Assembly: GCA_034231615.1 (NCBI GenBank)
Contig: CM067315.1
Coordinates: 10,997,915-11,061,914 of the forward strand
Direction of reading: 5' to 3'
DNA: 64,000 nt
Source: Meghimatium bilineatum
Lineage: Eukaryota > Mollusca > Gastropoda > Stylommatophora > Philomycidae
Made by a program: the position numbers and the translations under genes. The notes beneath the pieces are model-generated. The model was not told the DNA's origin. It saw only the letters and a program-made list of their open reading frames with translations, and did no database searches. Positions 9,752 to 18,710 of the stretch are shown here, in pieces (the stretch's first letter is position 1; every line of letters begins with the position of its first letter).

Positions 9752-9803
9752 ATCCAAAAGGGTAGCAAAGAATAGCAACACTGTTTACCTTCCATGCATG
9801 TCA
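9752..9803 (+). mobile_element. SINE1 head fragment, sense
   Basis: About 50 bp of the SINE1 5' end ('gggtagcaaagaatagcaac' ... 'ccttccatgcatgtc'). It lies 60 bp from a longer antisense SINE1 copy, giving an inverted pair. Confidence 0.6.
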
Positions 9804-9861
9804 TTGTTGTTGTTATTGTTTGTCCAAGTGATTATGACTATTTGTTTCATCCACTTTTTGT

Positions 9862-10118
9862 CTTCTTCTTCTGCATTCATTCTCAAACTCCTGTAGATAA
9901 GCAGGATGTAGTCTGGAGAACGCAATGCGTTGTATCATGGTTTACAGCATTGCTGCAATATCTGCGCCTTTCGGCCAGACACATCCGACTTCAGCATGGC
10001 TTTGGGTCACTGACCCTATATGGGATGGGACAGCCAACTCCATCCCATAACCTCCTTAGTCGCCGTTTACGACATGCGTCGAAGGTAAACAGTGTTGCTA
10101 TTCTTTGCTCCCCTGCAA
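9862..10118 (-). mobile_element. SINE1 copy, near full length (family reference)
   Basis: One of the most complete SINE1 copies. Read antisense it has a head with 'ggggagcaaagaatagcaac' and a core related to 'gtaagaggcgactaaggagg'. This is followed by 'gatggagttggctgtccca', 'gacccaaagccatgctgaag', 'cggatgtgtctggccgaaag' and a 3' end 'gagtttgagaatgaatgcag' plus aagaagaag. The last 100 bp are shared with SINE2, so the two families are related modules. No A/B box is recognisable. Confidence 0.75.
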
Positions 10119-10128
10119 CACACTGATG

Positions 10129-10887
10129 ATTATGTAATATTAAATATAACTTATGGTAGGTTAGTGGTTCATGAGTTCATGCCCTTTGACCCAAATATAA
10201 CTCATCAAAATGTGAGCAGTTTCTGTGTTCTCGGTTAATAGACTGATGCGACACACACACATGGTTAACATACGTTGGCAAAAACTCAAATGTAAATTAT
10301 TAAGAAATAATTGTTAATGAGTTACAATATCAAGCTAAACATTAAATATGTCATGTTTAAATTGTATTGAATTATATATGCCTCAAATGAAATAGTAGCA
10401 CATCATACTTCATGCTCCATGGTGGAAATCAAAAAATAAATTTGTGTTGGTTACTTGAGAGCCAACGCAGAAGTAGAAGATATTCTGAACAATCTTCGAA
10501 TGATATAGAATATTTTTTCCATATTGAAAGCCTTATATAAAATGTTTTTGACCATGGGTCACTTTACTTCTAAATAAAATGGGGTTGTGATTCGAGAAAA
10601 GTTGAGAACTTATGGTTTAGATGATCTGAAATGTGTTTGTGAAGTATTTATTGAATCAGAGTTGAATTTGTGCGGACAGTAAATATTTAACTGATCTGAG
10701 ACCTGACATACCAAACGCTTACAGATTCGCCTACAGTGCAGAGAAGCTGATCCTGGAGGTAAGCAATACTTGATGATTTCCTTGATGATGTTCTTGAACA
10801 AAGTGTATAATATTTTCATTACAAGAAGTTCCTCCTCTGTACAGTTCACCTCATGTGTATATACCAGAGAAGCCTAAAGACAAACTA
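10129..10887. other. Intronic stretch without a recognised gene
   Basis: Mostly AT-rich unique sequence. A SINE-type 3' end (gagagccaacgcagaag) is visible near 10459. A possible 34-nt microexon lies at 10725-10758 and is discussed as a finding. Nothing else is supported. Confidence 0.5.
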
Positions 10888-11046
10888 GGATTTGATCAGT
10901 CAAGTTATGTGTCATTTTGTTGTAGTTTGTATACATAGGATCTGATCAGGCAAGTTATGTGTCATTTTGTTGTAGTTTGTATACATTTTCTGTTAGATAA
11001 CATGGTTGGTAAACAATATCATTTTGTTGTAGTTTGTATACATTTT
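10888..11046. repeat. Three copies of a short tandem unit
   Basis: 'cattttgttgtagtttgtat' occurs three times, twice preceded by 'gatcaggcaagttatgtgt'-like sequence. Spacings are about 53 and 68 bp, so the units are imperfect. Confidence 0.75.
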
Positions 11047-11157
11047 TTGTTAAATAACTGAAGGTAAACTTTTAGTTTTAAAAGTTGTAAAGGTATTTTA
11101 TAATATTTATTAGGTTTTTTTTTTGGCTGCTTAAAATGTTCATCTTATGGTAAAATT

Positions 11158-11528
11158 ATGCTCCTTTCAGTCGCAAAGTTAACCCAATTCGGTTATATCA
11201 GAGCTTTTAACCATAAAAGCGAAAGTGTGTTTCCAGGGCCTGAAAGGGGAGCTTTTTGTTCTTCAGTCAGATATCAGGTTACAGCGCCAATAGCTTCAAT
11301 GAACTGTGTAATTCGCTTCAGGTCATCCATGGAACCCCTCAAGTCTGGAAGTTCTGCCGTCTCAGTAGGAAAATAAACATATTTTCTCACTCTCTTCTTG
11401 GTAGATTTGACAGGCATGAAGGATGTGTTCTGCAGTCTCTGGGCTCAGTCCACAGTTGCAAAGGTCTGTCTACAAATTTTCAACTTTCTGAACATGTGAC
11501 TTCTCAGTCTGTTATGGCCAATTCGTAG
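11158..11528 (-). mobile_element. Antisense LINE fragment with Cys/His motif
   Basis: The minus strand encodes CNCGLSPETAEHILHAC, the 'C.CG..ET.EH.L..C' motif of LINE C-termini. Further upstream it reads TAELPDLRGSMDDLKRITQF. Frameshifts and stops are present. Confidence 0.55.
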
Positions 11529-11530
11529 TC

Positions 11531-11788
11531 AAAAGGGGAGCAAAGAATAGCAACACTATTTATCTTCCATATATCTTGTAAGAGGTGACTAAGAAGGTTT
11601 TAGGATGGTGTTGGTTGTCACATTCCGTATATGGTCAAAGTGACCTAGAAGTCATGCTGAAATCGGATGTGTCAGACCAAAAGGTGCATATAACACAGTC
11701 ACGCTGTAAACCATGACGCAACACATTCCGTTCTCCAGACTGCATCTTGATAATCTCTAAGAAGTTTGAGAATGAAAGAAGAAGAATG
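11531..11788 (+). mobile_element. SINE1 copy, full length
   Basis: Sense copy running from 'aaaaggggagcaaagaatag' to 'gtttgagaatgaaagaagaa'. The head, core and shared 3' module are all present. Together with 9862-10118 it defines a length of about 255 bp for the family. Confidence 0.75.
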
Positions 11789-11859
11789 TGGAGGTTGCTG
11801 TTCTGATAATCCAGCCACCACGAACTTCGTTAATTAAAAACATTCATACTCATCAGGTA

Positions 11860-12045
11860 GCATATCCTGTAGCAGTCATCACAGCCTTTCGAAGCTTCTG
11901 TCAATCTTGAGCTAGTCTTCCTGCTTCTGTTACTGTCATGTTCAGGTGGTCTTTGATGTCTTGCATCCATCTTCTGGGTCTGTCTCTTGTACGTCTCCCT
12001 GGCATCATCCCCTCCATTATGGTCTTCTCTAGGCTGTCTGGTGTT
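11860..12045 (-). mobile_element. Antisense RTE-like LINE tail
   Basis: The minus strand encodes EKTIMEGMMPGRRTRDRPRR then WMQDIKDHLNMTVTEAGRLA and QDRQKLRKAV, a clear LINE C-terminal tail that is open over about 50 codons. It ends just upstream of the 12073 exon. Confidence 0.65.
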
Positions 12046-12072
12046 AAAAACTTTATTTATTCATATTTGCAG

Positions 12073-12179
12073 ATATACATGATCAACTTGAAACGACGGC
12101 CAGCTAGAAGACTTCGGATGCTGACAGCCTTTGACTACTTGGAGATACATGCCAAAATTGTGGATGCTGTAGATGGAAA
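12073..12179 (+). CDS. COLGALT1: GT25 exon opening the C-terminal catalytic domain
   Basis: The acceptor ends at 12072 (catatttgcag) and the donor is gttagt at 12180. Phase 0 start, 35 codons and two leftover bases. The peptide begins IYMINLKRRPARRLRM and ends AKIVDAVDGK. It matches the 'VFMINL.RR..R..RM......I.....AVDG' start of the Glyco_transf_25 domain, where NLKRR-type residues contact the nucleotide sugar in related enzymes. Its end phase fits directly onto the 15753 exon, although the family normally has about 25 more residues here. Confidence 0.9.
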
Positions 12180-12407
12180 GTTAGTATAAATACCAAATTC
12201 TCTCCTGTTATTTGTAATTTTGTTGTAAACTCGCAGTATTTACTCATTAAAAAAGGAGTTTTCATGTTTTCACTTTTTCCATTGAGGAGTAGTGGGGAGT
12301 ATGGGGTTAAGTCTGTATTTTTCATTGACCAACATCATACCTGCGGCTACTTTCCCAGAAGATCTGGTGCCCTTTTCTTAGGCTGGGTCAACCTAGAAGC
12401 CATTAGT

Positions 12408-12565
12408 CTTCTTCTTCAGCGTACATTCTCAAACTCCTGTTGAATTTCTCTTTTAGCAGGATCATTGTCCTGCTGGATTTCTAGCAGGATGTAATCCAGA
12501 GAATGGAAATGCGCTGTGTCTCCGTTTTATTTGCGCCAATGGCCTGATACATTCGTCTTTGACGG
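12408..12565 (-). mobile_element. SINE2 copy
   Basis: Antisense copy of nearly full length ('cttcttcttcagcgtacatt' to 'cattcgtctttgacggg'). No clear target-site duplication was found. Confidence 0.75.
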
Positions 12566-12589
12566 GAAAATTGGTATAAGTTCATAAGT

Positions 12590-12960
12590 TACATAGTTGA
12601 CTTTTTAATTCTTGTCTCAACACTCTGTCCATTCTTCAGTCAGCTGTACAAATGCTCCCAAAATATTTAAATTTCTGCACTTGCTTTACTTCAGTAGTTG
12701 ATCATTTATTTTGATTGTATTGGGTTTTCTGCCTATAAACATTACTTCTTTATTTTCTTTATTGATCTTCATGTTGTGATTGAGGCAGCTTTCATTGAGT
12801 AGGTTTATGTGATCTTTCAGCACTTCACTTGAACTGTGGAAAGGGCACTGATGGTCAGCAAAGAGTGGTTCAATTAAGTCATTTGAGTAATGGTAAACGT
12901 CTGGTGGTGTTTTACTGTTTTGATAATGTTATCCATATAAATAATAAACAATAATGGTTT
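12590..12960 (-). mobile_element. Antisense reverse-transcriptase fragment
   Basis: The minus strand encodes LLFIIYMDNIIKT, the reverse transcriptase catalytic motif (YxDD, here YMDN). Further on, in shifted frames, it encodes QVQKFKYFGSICTAD and RMDRVLRQELKS. Multiple frameshifts and stops are present. Confidence 0.6.
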
Positions 12961-13103
12961 GTCAGTCCTGCATTTGTTCTAACTGCAGAGGTTACTCGTT
13001 TGTTAGTCCTGCATTTGTTCTAACTGAAGATGTTACTGGTTTGTCAGTCCTGCATTTGTTCTAACTGCAGATGTTACTGGTTTGTTAGTCCTGCATTTGT
13101 TTT
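12957..13103. repeat. 41-bp minisatellite, about 3.6 copies
   Basis: Units start at 12957, 12998, 13039 and 13080 with 'gtttgtcagtcctgcatttg', with a few substitutions. Confidence 0.9.
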
Positions 13104-13310
13104 AAGTTGCACACCGCCGAGAGTTAAAGTTTCACACCGCCGAGAGTTAAAGTTGCACACCGCCGAGAGTTAAAGTTGCACACCGCCGAGAGTTAAAGTT
13201 GCAGTCCGCCGAGAGTTAAAGTTGCACACCGCTGAGAGTTAAAGTTGCACACCGCCGAGAGTTAATGTTGCACACCGCCGAGAGTTAAAGTTGCACACTG
13301 CCGAGAGTTA
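13104..13310. repeat. 23-bp minisatellite, nine copies
   Basis: Nine copies of a 23-bp unit containing 'ttgcacaccgccgagagtta', directly abutting the 41-bp repeat. It is GC-rich relative to its surroundings and each unit carries CpG (accgccgag). Confidence 0.95.
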
Positions 13311-13342
13311 AGTCTGGGTATCTTCTCGTTAGTTGCAATATA

Positions 13343-13505
13343 TGTTCCTTTCAGCCTGACACATCCAACTTCAGCATGGCTTCTAGGCCACTTTAGCCAA
13401 CTTAGTTAGTTATGGGACATCTAACTCCACCCCTAAACTTCCTGAGTCACCTCTTACAACATGCATGGTAGGTAGCAGTGTCGCTATCCTTTACTCCCCT
13501 TTTAG
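13343..13505 (-). mobile_element. SINE1 copy, truncated
   Basis: Antisense head and core: 'cctttcagcctgacacatcc', 'cttcagcatggcttctagg' and 'tcctttactcccctttta'. Confidence 0.65.
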
Positions 13506-13624
13506 GCTCTGGCAAAGTTTGGGTATTAAACAAATTTTTCCATTACACAAAAGGATACCAGAAAGAGCTCTATTGTTCATAATTCCTGAAGATTCAAACA
13601 AAAATTTGTTTGTGAAGACATTAT

Positions 13625-13795
13625 CTAGTCGTGTTGTTGGCGTGCCTTTCAACCTGGTATCTCTGACTTCAGTACCTGTGCCACAGTCCTGCTCGATATA
13701 TGGAATGGCCCGACCAATCTTAATTTCCTGCCTCTGTTTGGTTGGACTAAGCCCCCATCTTCACTTCAAGGAGTTGGCCTCGATGAGGCAAAAAA
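13625..13795. mobile_element. SINE-D copy, related to SINE1
   Basis: Shares 'ggcccgaccaatcttaattt', 'actaagcccccat' and 'ggcctcgatgaggcaaaaaa' with the copy at 23671-23757. Its first half resembles the SINE1 core ('cctttcaacctggtat...gacttcagta'). Confidence 0.5.
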
Positions 13796-14063
13796 AGATT
13801 ATTATGATTTTGGTAGTCCATGTTTTTGTAAATGTCATAATTATTGTATTGTCTCGTTAATGTGTCACTGGGGTCCTAAACGGAAGCAAATAATTACAGC
13901 TGGTATCTGCCAAGCATGTTGTGAGAGGCAACTAAATACTTACGTAGAACACAAGTTTTGATGGAGTTTTATGAGGACTATCAGACTGCCATTGTACTGT
14001 ATGGTATTGGTATGAAAACATGCAAATAACAACATACAAGACATTTCAATGTTTCAACTGTAA

Positions 14064-15148
14064 CTCTTTCAGGACGGAATTATTCCTTATTCCTGGGGTT
14101 TGGACGTAATTAATTTTACGCAAAATTTTTGCACCGCAACATGACTAGGCGCAAGCTTCCCGAAGACAAAGTATTAGCTATGGAAGGTCATATAAGGTAT
14201 CAAAAGAAAGATAATTGAATGGAATCCATACAAAATATAAGAATTGTAACAATAAAATTCCAAAATTACACCACAAACAGAGATGTTAGATGAACAGAAA
14301 TTATTTTGCATGCATTTTGTTCTACGCACCCTCAATTTTACTTGTCTTGAAATGCTAAAATCCAATCTGACTAAAGTAGATGCCTTGACTGTCCACTTTC
14401 TGATCATAATTAGTTTACTTGAAGTAAATCTATCTGCCTGGTGTTTTATACCATTGATGTGTGTTTTATGTCAAATTTCAGAACTGAACAAAATATTCTG
14501 AAACTTTATGAAATATTCCCAAGTATTGAATTTCCAAAGTTTAACTTTATTCCACTCAATATTATCATTAGGTCTAACTATTTACTGTATAACATAGCGC
14601 AAGACTATCATTGCTATCACTATACCTATCTGATTCTTCGGAAACAATAGCAGTGTGAGTAGTTTTATAATTTTTTATAAAGTTATTCTTCCCTTACAAA
14701 TAATATTAGGTCTATTTATTTTACAATTTTCAACAAGTTGGTAATCTTCACTGTCAAAATCGAAATCTTCGTTGTTTTCCAACTCATCACTTGAAATAAT
14801 GTCTCCAATTATAAAAATCTCAAAGAATAATAAAACCAGATGTTTGCTAAATCTTTGAGCTCTCTTACTAGTGGAAGATGAAGCCATTTTGCTAATTTCT
14901 GAAAAGCTGAACCTACCTTGTTCAAATATTAATTTAAAATAAATATGTCACACATGTCTAATCACACAGGGGTTTCGTTCCGTTAGCCAGATTTCTAAGG
15001 TTTAAATACCTAGATAACTTAATGCTAATTATTTTATGATCCAATCGAAGCAATTTTAGATGGAATATCTGCAAGAATGAATAATTGTGGATATGTCCGC
15101 AATGGATGTCTATCTGCAACGATATATCGTTTTTACGGGCGGAAATAG
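14064..15148 (-). mobile_element. Possible piggyBac-like transposon remnant
   Basis: The ends are imperfect inverted repeats (left ctctttcaggacggaa; right, reversed, ctatttccgcccgtaa; 11 of 16 match). They are flanked by gtaa at 14060-14063 and ttaa at 15149-15152, close to the TTAA target of piggyBac elements. The minus strand at 14675-14887 encodes an ATG-started Ser-rich then acidic peptide (MASSSTSKRAQRF ... SSDELENNEDFDFDSEDYQL). That resembles the acidic N-terminus of piggyBac transposases, but no DDD catalytic core is visible. This is an inference from weak signals. Confidence 0.35.
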
Positions 15149-15176
15149 TTAAGGTCTTTTTTCAAGAAAATACAAA

Positions 15177-15426
15177 ACAAACAGTGACCAAACAATAAAA
15201 CAGTGAACAAACAATAAAACAGTGAACAAACAATAAAAACAGTGAACAAACAATAAAAACAGTGAACAAACAATAAAAACAGTGAACAAACAATAAAAAC
15301 AGTGAACAAACAATAAAAACAGTGAACAAACAATAAAAACAGTGAACAAACAATAAAAACAGTGAACAAACAATAAAAACAGTGAACAAACAATAAAAAC
15401 AGTGAACAAACAATAAAAACAGTGAA
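15177..15426. repeat. 20-bp minisatellite, about 12 copies
   Basis: Unit 'cagtgaacaaacaataaaaa' repeated at an exact 20-bp period, with two or three 19-bp units at the left end. Because 20 is not a multiple of 3, all three minus-strand frames are open (a cycling FYCLFTVFIVCSLFLLFVHC pattern). This is an artefact of the period and not a gene. Confidence 0.95.
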
Positions 15427-15489
15427 AACAATGGTACTATCACAGAAGTACTAGCTATACTAGTTGTTGTTCTACAGTTTTACAGCAGT

Positions 15490-15690
15490 CTTACCTATTA
15501 TCCATAGGCAACTAAGGAGGTTTTGGGGTGGAGTTAACTGTCCTATCCCATAGAGTAAAAGTGACCCAGAAACAGATGAGTTGAGCTGAAATGTGCATAA
15601 CTGAGCTGTTAACCATGACAACACATTCTGTTCTGCGGACCACATACTACTGGTCTGTTGGAGTTTGAGAACGAATGCAGAAATAGAATA
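15490..15690 (+). mobile_element. SINE1 copy, head-truncated
   Basis: Sense copy: 'aggcaactaaggaggttttg', 'gagttaactgtcctatccca', 'ctgttaaccatgacaacaca' and 'ttggagtttgagaacgaatg'. It lies directly upstream of the 15753 exon. Confidence 0.7.
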
Positions 15691-15752
15691 AAAATTTTTT
15701 TTCTTTAAACAGATAGAATCATAATTTCTTTGTTTGTACACTTTATTTTCAG

Positions 15753-15810
15753 ATCACTGACAATGGGTGAAATCGGCTGCTTTCTGAGCCATTATCAAAT
15801 CTGGGAAGAG
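15753..15810 (+). CDS. COLGALT1: GT25 exon, GEIGCFLSHY block
   Basis: The acceptor ends at 15752 (ctttattttcag) and the donor is gtcagt at 15811. One leading base and 19 codons, ending in phase 0. The peptide is SLTMGEIGCFLSHYQIWEE. The family signature 'LT.GE.GC.LSH..IW' is one of the most conserved blocks of Glyco_transf_25, so this exon identifies the family almost on its own. Confidence 0.95.
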
Positions 15811-15967
15811 GTCAGTAGGTCATAGTTTTGTGATTTCTCTTTTGATCCTGCAGTCTTCACTACAGACATGAGCCATCTTCATTTCTCCACTTCCTGAATA
15901 CAAACTCCTCACTTTGCAGTCATTCCCTCTTCATGTCAGTAATGCTTGTGTCCATGTGTTACAGTGT

Positions 15968-16172
15968 TACGAAAGGAGACAAAAAATATATCTGCACTGT
16001 ACTGCTATATATATCATAAGATGCAGCTAAGAAAGTTTTGGGGTAGAGATGGCTCTGCCATTTATAGGTCAAAGTGACCAATAAAATATAATGTTGAATT
16101 CAGACATGCCAGGTTCAAAGACGCAGCCAAGCTGTAACCAACCATGACACAAATTCTCCAGATTTCATATGG
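15968..16172 (+). mobile_element. SINE1 copy, strongly diverged
   Basis: Recognisable pieces in order: 'agaaagttttggggtagaga', 'ataggtcaaagtgacca' and 'gctgtaaccaaccatgacac'. Boundaries are approximate. Confidence 0.5.
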
Positions 16173-16183
16173 AATCTTCATTC

Positions 16184-16326
16184 TGGCATTTGATAGAAAA
16201 AGGAAGACAAGATGGCATTTGACAGAAAAAGGAAGACAAGATGGCATTTGACAGAAAAAAAAGAGGAAAAGATGGCATTTGACAGAAAAAAGAGGACAAG
16301 ATGGCATTTGACAGAAAAAAAGGAGA
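16184..16326. repeat. About five copies of a 29-31 bp unit
   Basis: 'gatggcatttgacagaaaaa' followed by purine-rich sequence repeated in tandem. The polypurine strand is the plus strand. Confidence 0.9.
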
Positions 16327-17027
16327 CATTTTTATATGTAAAATCTAACATTTATATTAAGCATAATTTAACTGGAAGCAGCATAAATCTGATTATTTTC
16401 ATATCTTGTGATAGTGAGGCTACGGTAACACTATGCACCATATGGTAAATAAATATTGAAATAGACTACATCAGTTTTACAATGAATAGTACACAGGTTG
16501 ATACTTCTACCAAAGACCTTTTATTAAAAACATTGACTCTGTTCTTTCTTCAACATATAACTACTGTTTAAAATTGTATATATTTTTTAAAATCAATATT
16601 TGCATACTATGTTCATAAGAGAAAACATTTCTAATTACATTTTTCATGTAAAAAAATATGTACCGAAAGAAAGTTGGAATATTCTTACTTTCAACAAATT
16701 TAAACACACATCCACTACTGATGTACATCTGCAGACAAATTTTGTGGTCCAATCAGACATGGGGGCGGTATGTCATAATTTAGGCTTACACTACTGGATT
16801 GTCGTTACTTTTAACTCCTAAGTCCTGAACTAATTCCCTATCAACGTCTGATTCATTCACGTTCTGTAAAATTCCCTGATAAAATTGTCTGTCAACATCA
16901 TCTAAATATATGTTGGTCCATTCTTACCTAGTTTTGAAGAAAATTAAAGGACATAATACCCTCTCACAGCTCGGCAGCCACAACTGTTAGAAACGGTCGG
17001 TAAATTTATATTTAAGCCACAATTTTG

Positions 17028-17107
17028 CTAGTCACATGAGGGCTAAATTTAGCGTGTCTAGACTAGTCACATGAGGGCTAAATTTAGCGTGTCTAGACTA
17101 GTCACAT
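17028..17107. repeat. 35-bp direct repeat, 2.3 copies
   Basis: 'ctagtcacatgagggctaaa' starts at 17028 and 17063, and a partial copy starts at 17098. Confidence 0.9.
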
Positions 17108-17206
17108 CGAAACTGAAGAAAAACAATTGAAATCACCATGTAGAAAACAGGCATTCTGGAAATGAATTGATAGCGTGCGGTTTTGGCCGCTCTGGGATTG
17201 AGTGTG

Positions 17207-17582
17207 TTAAAGAGTTATCTGTAATGTATTGATGTTTTTAAAGTGTTATCTGTAATGTATTGATGTTTTTAAAGTGTTATCTGTAACATATTGATGTTTT
17301 TAAAAGTGTTATCTGTAATGTATTGATGTTTTTAAATTGTTATCTGTAACGTATTGATGTTTTTAAAGTGTTATCTGTAACGTATTGATATTTTTAAAGT
17401 GTTATCTGTAACATGTTGATGTTTTTAAAATGTTATCTGTAACGTATTGATGTTTTAAAAGAGTTATCTGTAACGTATTGATGTTTTTATTAAAGTGTTA
17501 TCTGTAATATATTGATGTTTTAAAAGAGTTATCTGTAAAGTATTGATGTTTTTAAAGTTATCTGTAACATATTGATGTTTTT
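17207..17582. repeat. About 33-bp minisatellite, 11 copies
   Basis: 'gttatctgtaatgtattgat' plus a T-rich spacer with small length differences. It ends about 10 bp before the acceptor of the 17594 exon, so its T-rich last unit may serve as that intron's pyrimidine tract. Confidence 0.9.
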
Positions 17583-17593
17583 CTTACTTGAAG

Positions 17594-17721
17594 ATGATTG
17601 CCAGAAACTACCAAAAGATACTGATCTTTGAAGATGATGTTAGGTTTGAGCCCTACTTCCGTAAAAAATTGTTGGATCTCATGCAGGAATTGGAACAAAC
17701 TTTCAAAGATTGGGATCTCGT
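17594..17721 (+). CDS. COLGALT1: GT25 exon, FEDD motif, last recognised exon
   Basis: The acceptor ends at 17593 (cttacttgaag) and the donor is gtaagt at 17722. Phase 0 start, 42 codons and two leftover bases. The peptide contains QKILIFEDDVRFEPYFRKKL and ends TFKDWDLV. The FEDD is the DxD-like metal-binding motif of the catalytic GT25 domain ('LVFEDDLRFE' in the family). The next expected block (YVGRKR-like) was not found in any frame downstream of it in this window, which from 18 kb on is transposon and satellite. Confidence 0.95.
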
Positions 17722-17737
17722 GTAAGTAAATCTTTTT

Positions 17738-17975
17738 TTTCTGTGTTCATTCTCAATTCCTGCAGATTAGCAGGATGTAGTCCGAAGATGGAATACGTTG
17801 TGTCAGGCTTACAGCTGTGATGAGATATCTGAATTTTTCAATTTGGCACATCCGACTTTTTCAGCATGACTTTTGGGTCACTGATTCTACATGATGACGC
17901 CAACTCCACCTCATAACCTTCTTAAATGCTTCCTATGACACGTATGGAAAGTGTTGCTATTCTTTGCTCCTTTTT
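17738..17975 (-). mobile_element. SINE1 copy
   Basis: Antisense copy just inside the intron after the last recognised exon: 'tgcagattagcaggatgtag', 'ttggcacatccgactttttc' and 'tgttgctattctttgctcct'. Confidence 0.7.
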
Positions 17976-18202
17976 CGAGCTTCAATAACACATGAATGAT
18001 GTAGGTAAATGATATTGCGCAAACAATGAACGTCTTGACAGCTGATGCCATTGATGCCGTTTGAACGTCTTGTCGGCAGATACCATTGATGCCGTTTCAT
18101 AGTCACATGGAGACACAAAAAATAAGAAGAGCTCTTACACGTTTTTGTGAAATTTGTGGGGAGAGGGGGTTTCACTTTCCTAATCTTTATTTCATATCCA
18201 CA

Positions 18203-18345
18203 AGACTCCATATCTCCACTGTATGCAACTCCATATCTCCACTGTATGCAATACTTTAGAACTGCATATCTCCACTGTGTACAATACTTTAGACTCCATA
18301 TCTCCACTGTATGTAATACTTTAGAACTCCATCTCCACTGTAACT
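18203..18345. repeat. Tandem 'ccatatctccactgtatg' units
   Basis: About five imperfect copies of a unit of 20-33 bp. It lies just before a strongly A/T-rich stretch (18366-18700) that holds no recognised gene and may be the left flank of the Polinton. Confidence 0.85.
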
Positions 18346-18710
18346 ACTGGGGATGAAAACACTCATTTAAAAAAAAAAAAATTTTTAAAAACATATTTTC
18401 AACCTTAAAAATATTTTTACTCCAAAAAGTTTATATACAAGTATAAAAATATACTTTAAAAAATAAAAAAAGAGAAAAATCATCTTATAAAAACACCCTT
18501 CACTGAAAAAAAATTATGTTTCATAATTTGCGAAAGGATGTCCGCTCGAAGCAAAAAATATAAATAATTATCATTAAATAATAAAATAAATAAGCATGCA
18601 CCAATTTTATAAAAATATAAAAAACTGTATCTTCTTCTTTTAAAAATCATTCAGAAATTCCCTGAAATGATTTTAGTTTTCTTTAGTTTTCAGTGGCTCC
18701 TTCATAAAAA

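Larger units (their letters stand above)
1612..17721 (+). other. COLGALT1: Glycosyltransferase-25 gene (procollagen galactosyltransferase type), partial gene span
   Basis: Seven convincing plus-strand exons with GT-AG borders encode consecutive blocks of the GT25 collagen beta(1-O)galactosyltransferase family. In animals this ER-lumenal enzyme transfers galactose from UDP-Gal to hydroxylysine of collagen. The first four exons belong to the N-terminal glycosyltransferase domain (LIARN-like block, SDHN block, ADYLF plus the DAD motif). The last three belong to the C-terminal GT25 domain (YMINLKRR, GEIGCFLSHY, IFEDDVRFE). Phases join directly for 4417/5929, 5929/8884, 12073/15753 and 15753/17594. 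Exons for the signal peptide, for about 20 residues between the first two exons, for the end of the N-terminal domain and for the C-terminal third were not found. The gene may continue past 64 kb or may be truncated. The symbol is given at family level only. Confidence 0.8.

Noticed and set aside
10447-10500. Frame AEVEDILNNLRMI, which looked like a GT25 C-terminal block
   Set aside because: The DNA is largely a SINE-type 3' end (gccaacgcagaagtagaag) and the frame stops without a donor.
13506-13600. Reading frame with LGIKQIF after a good-looking acceptor, resembling the linker of GT25 proteins
   Set aside because: The pyrimidine tract is the end of an antisense SINE1 copy and no donor in a suitable phase follows.
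14482-14571. Candidate GT25 exon between the 12073 and 15753 exons, with matching phases
   Set aside because: It lacks the expected LPGY/DPY residues, has a weak donor (gtctaa) and an equally good shorter alternative, and lies inside a probable transposon remnant.
15133-15443. Three overlapping minus-strand reading frames of 86-93 codons
   Set aside because: They are an artefact of the exact 20-bp tandem repeat, which opens all frames.
16561-16821. Overlapping 63- and 73-codon frames on opposite strands
   Set aside because: Random open frames in AT-rich intron; no motif and no splice logic.
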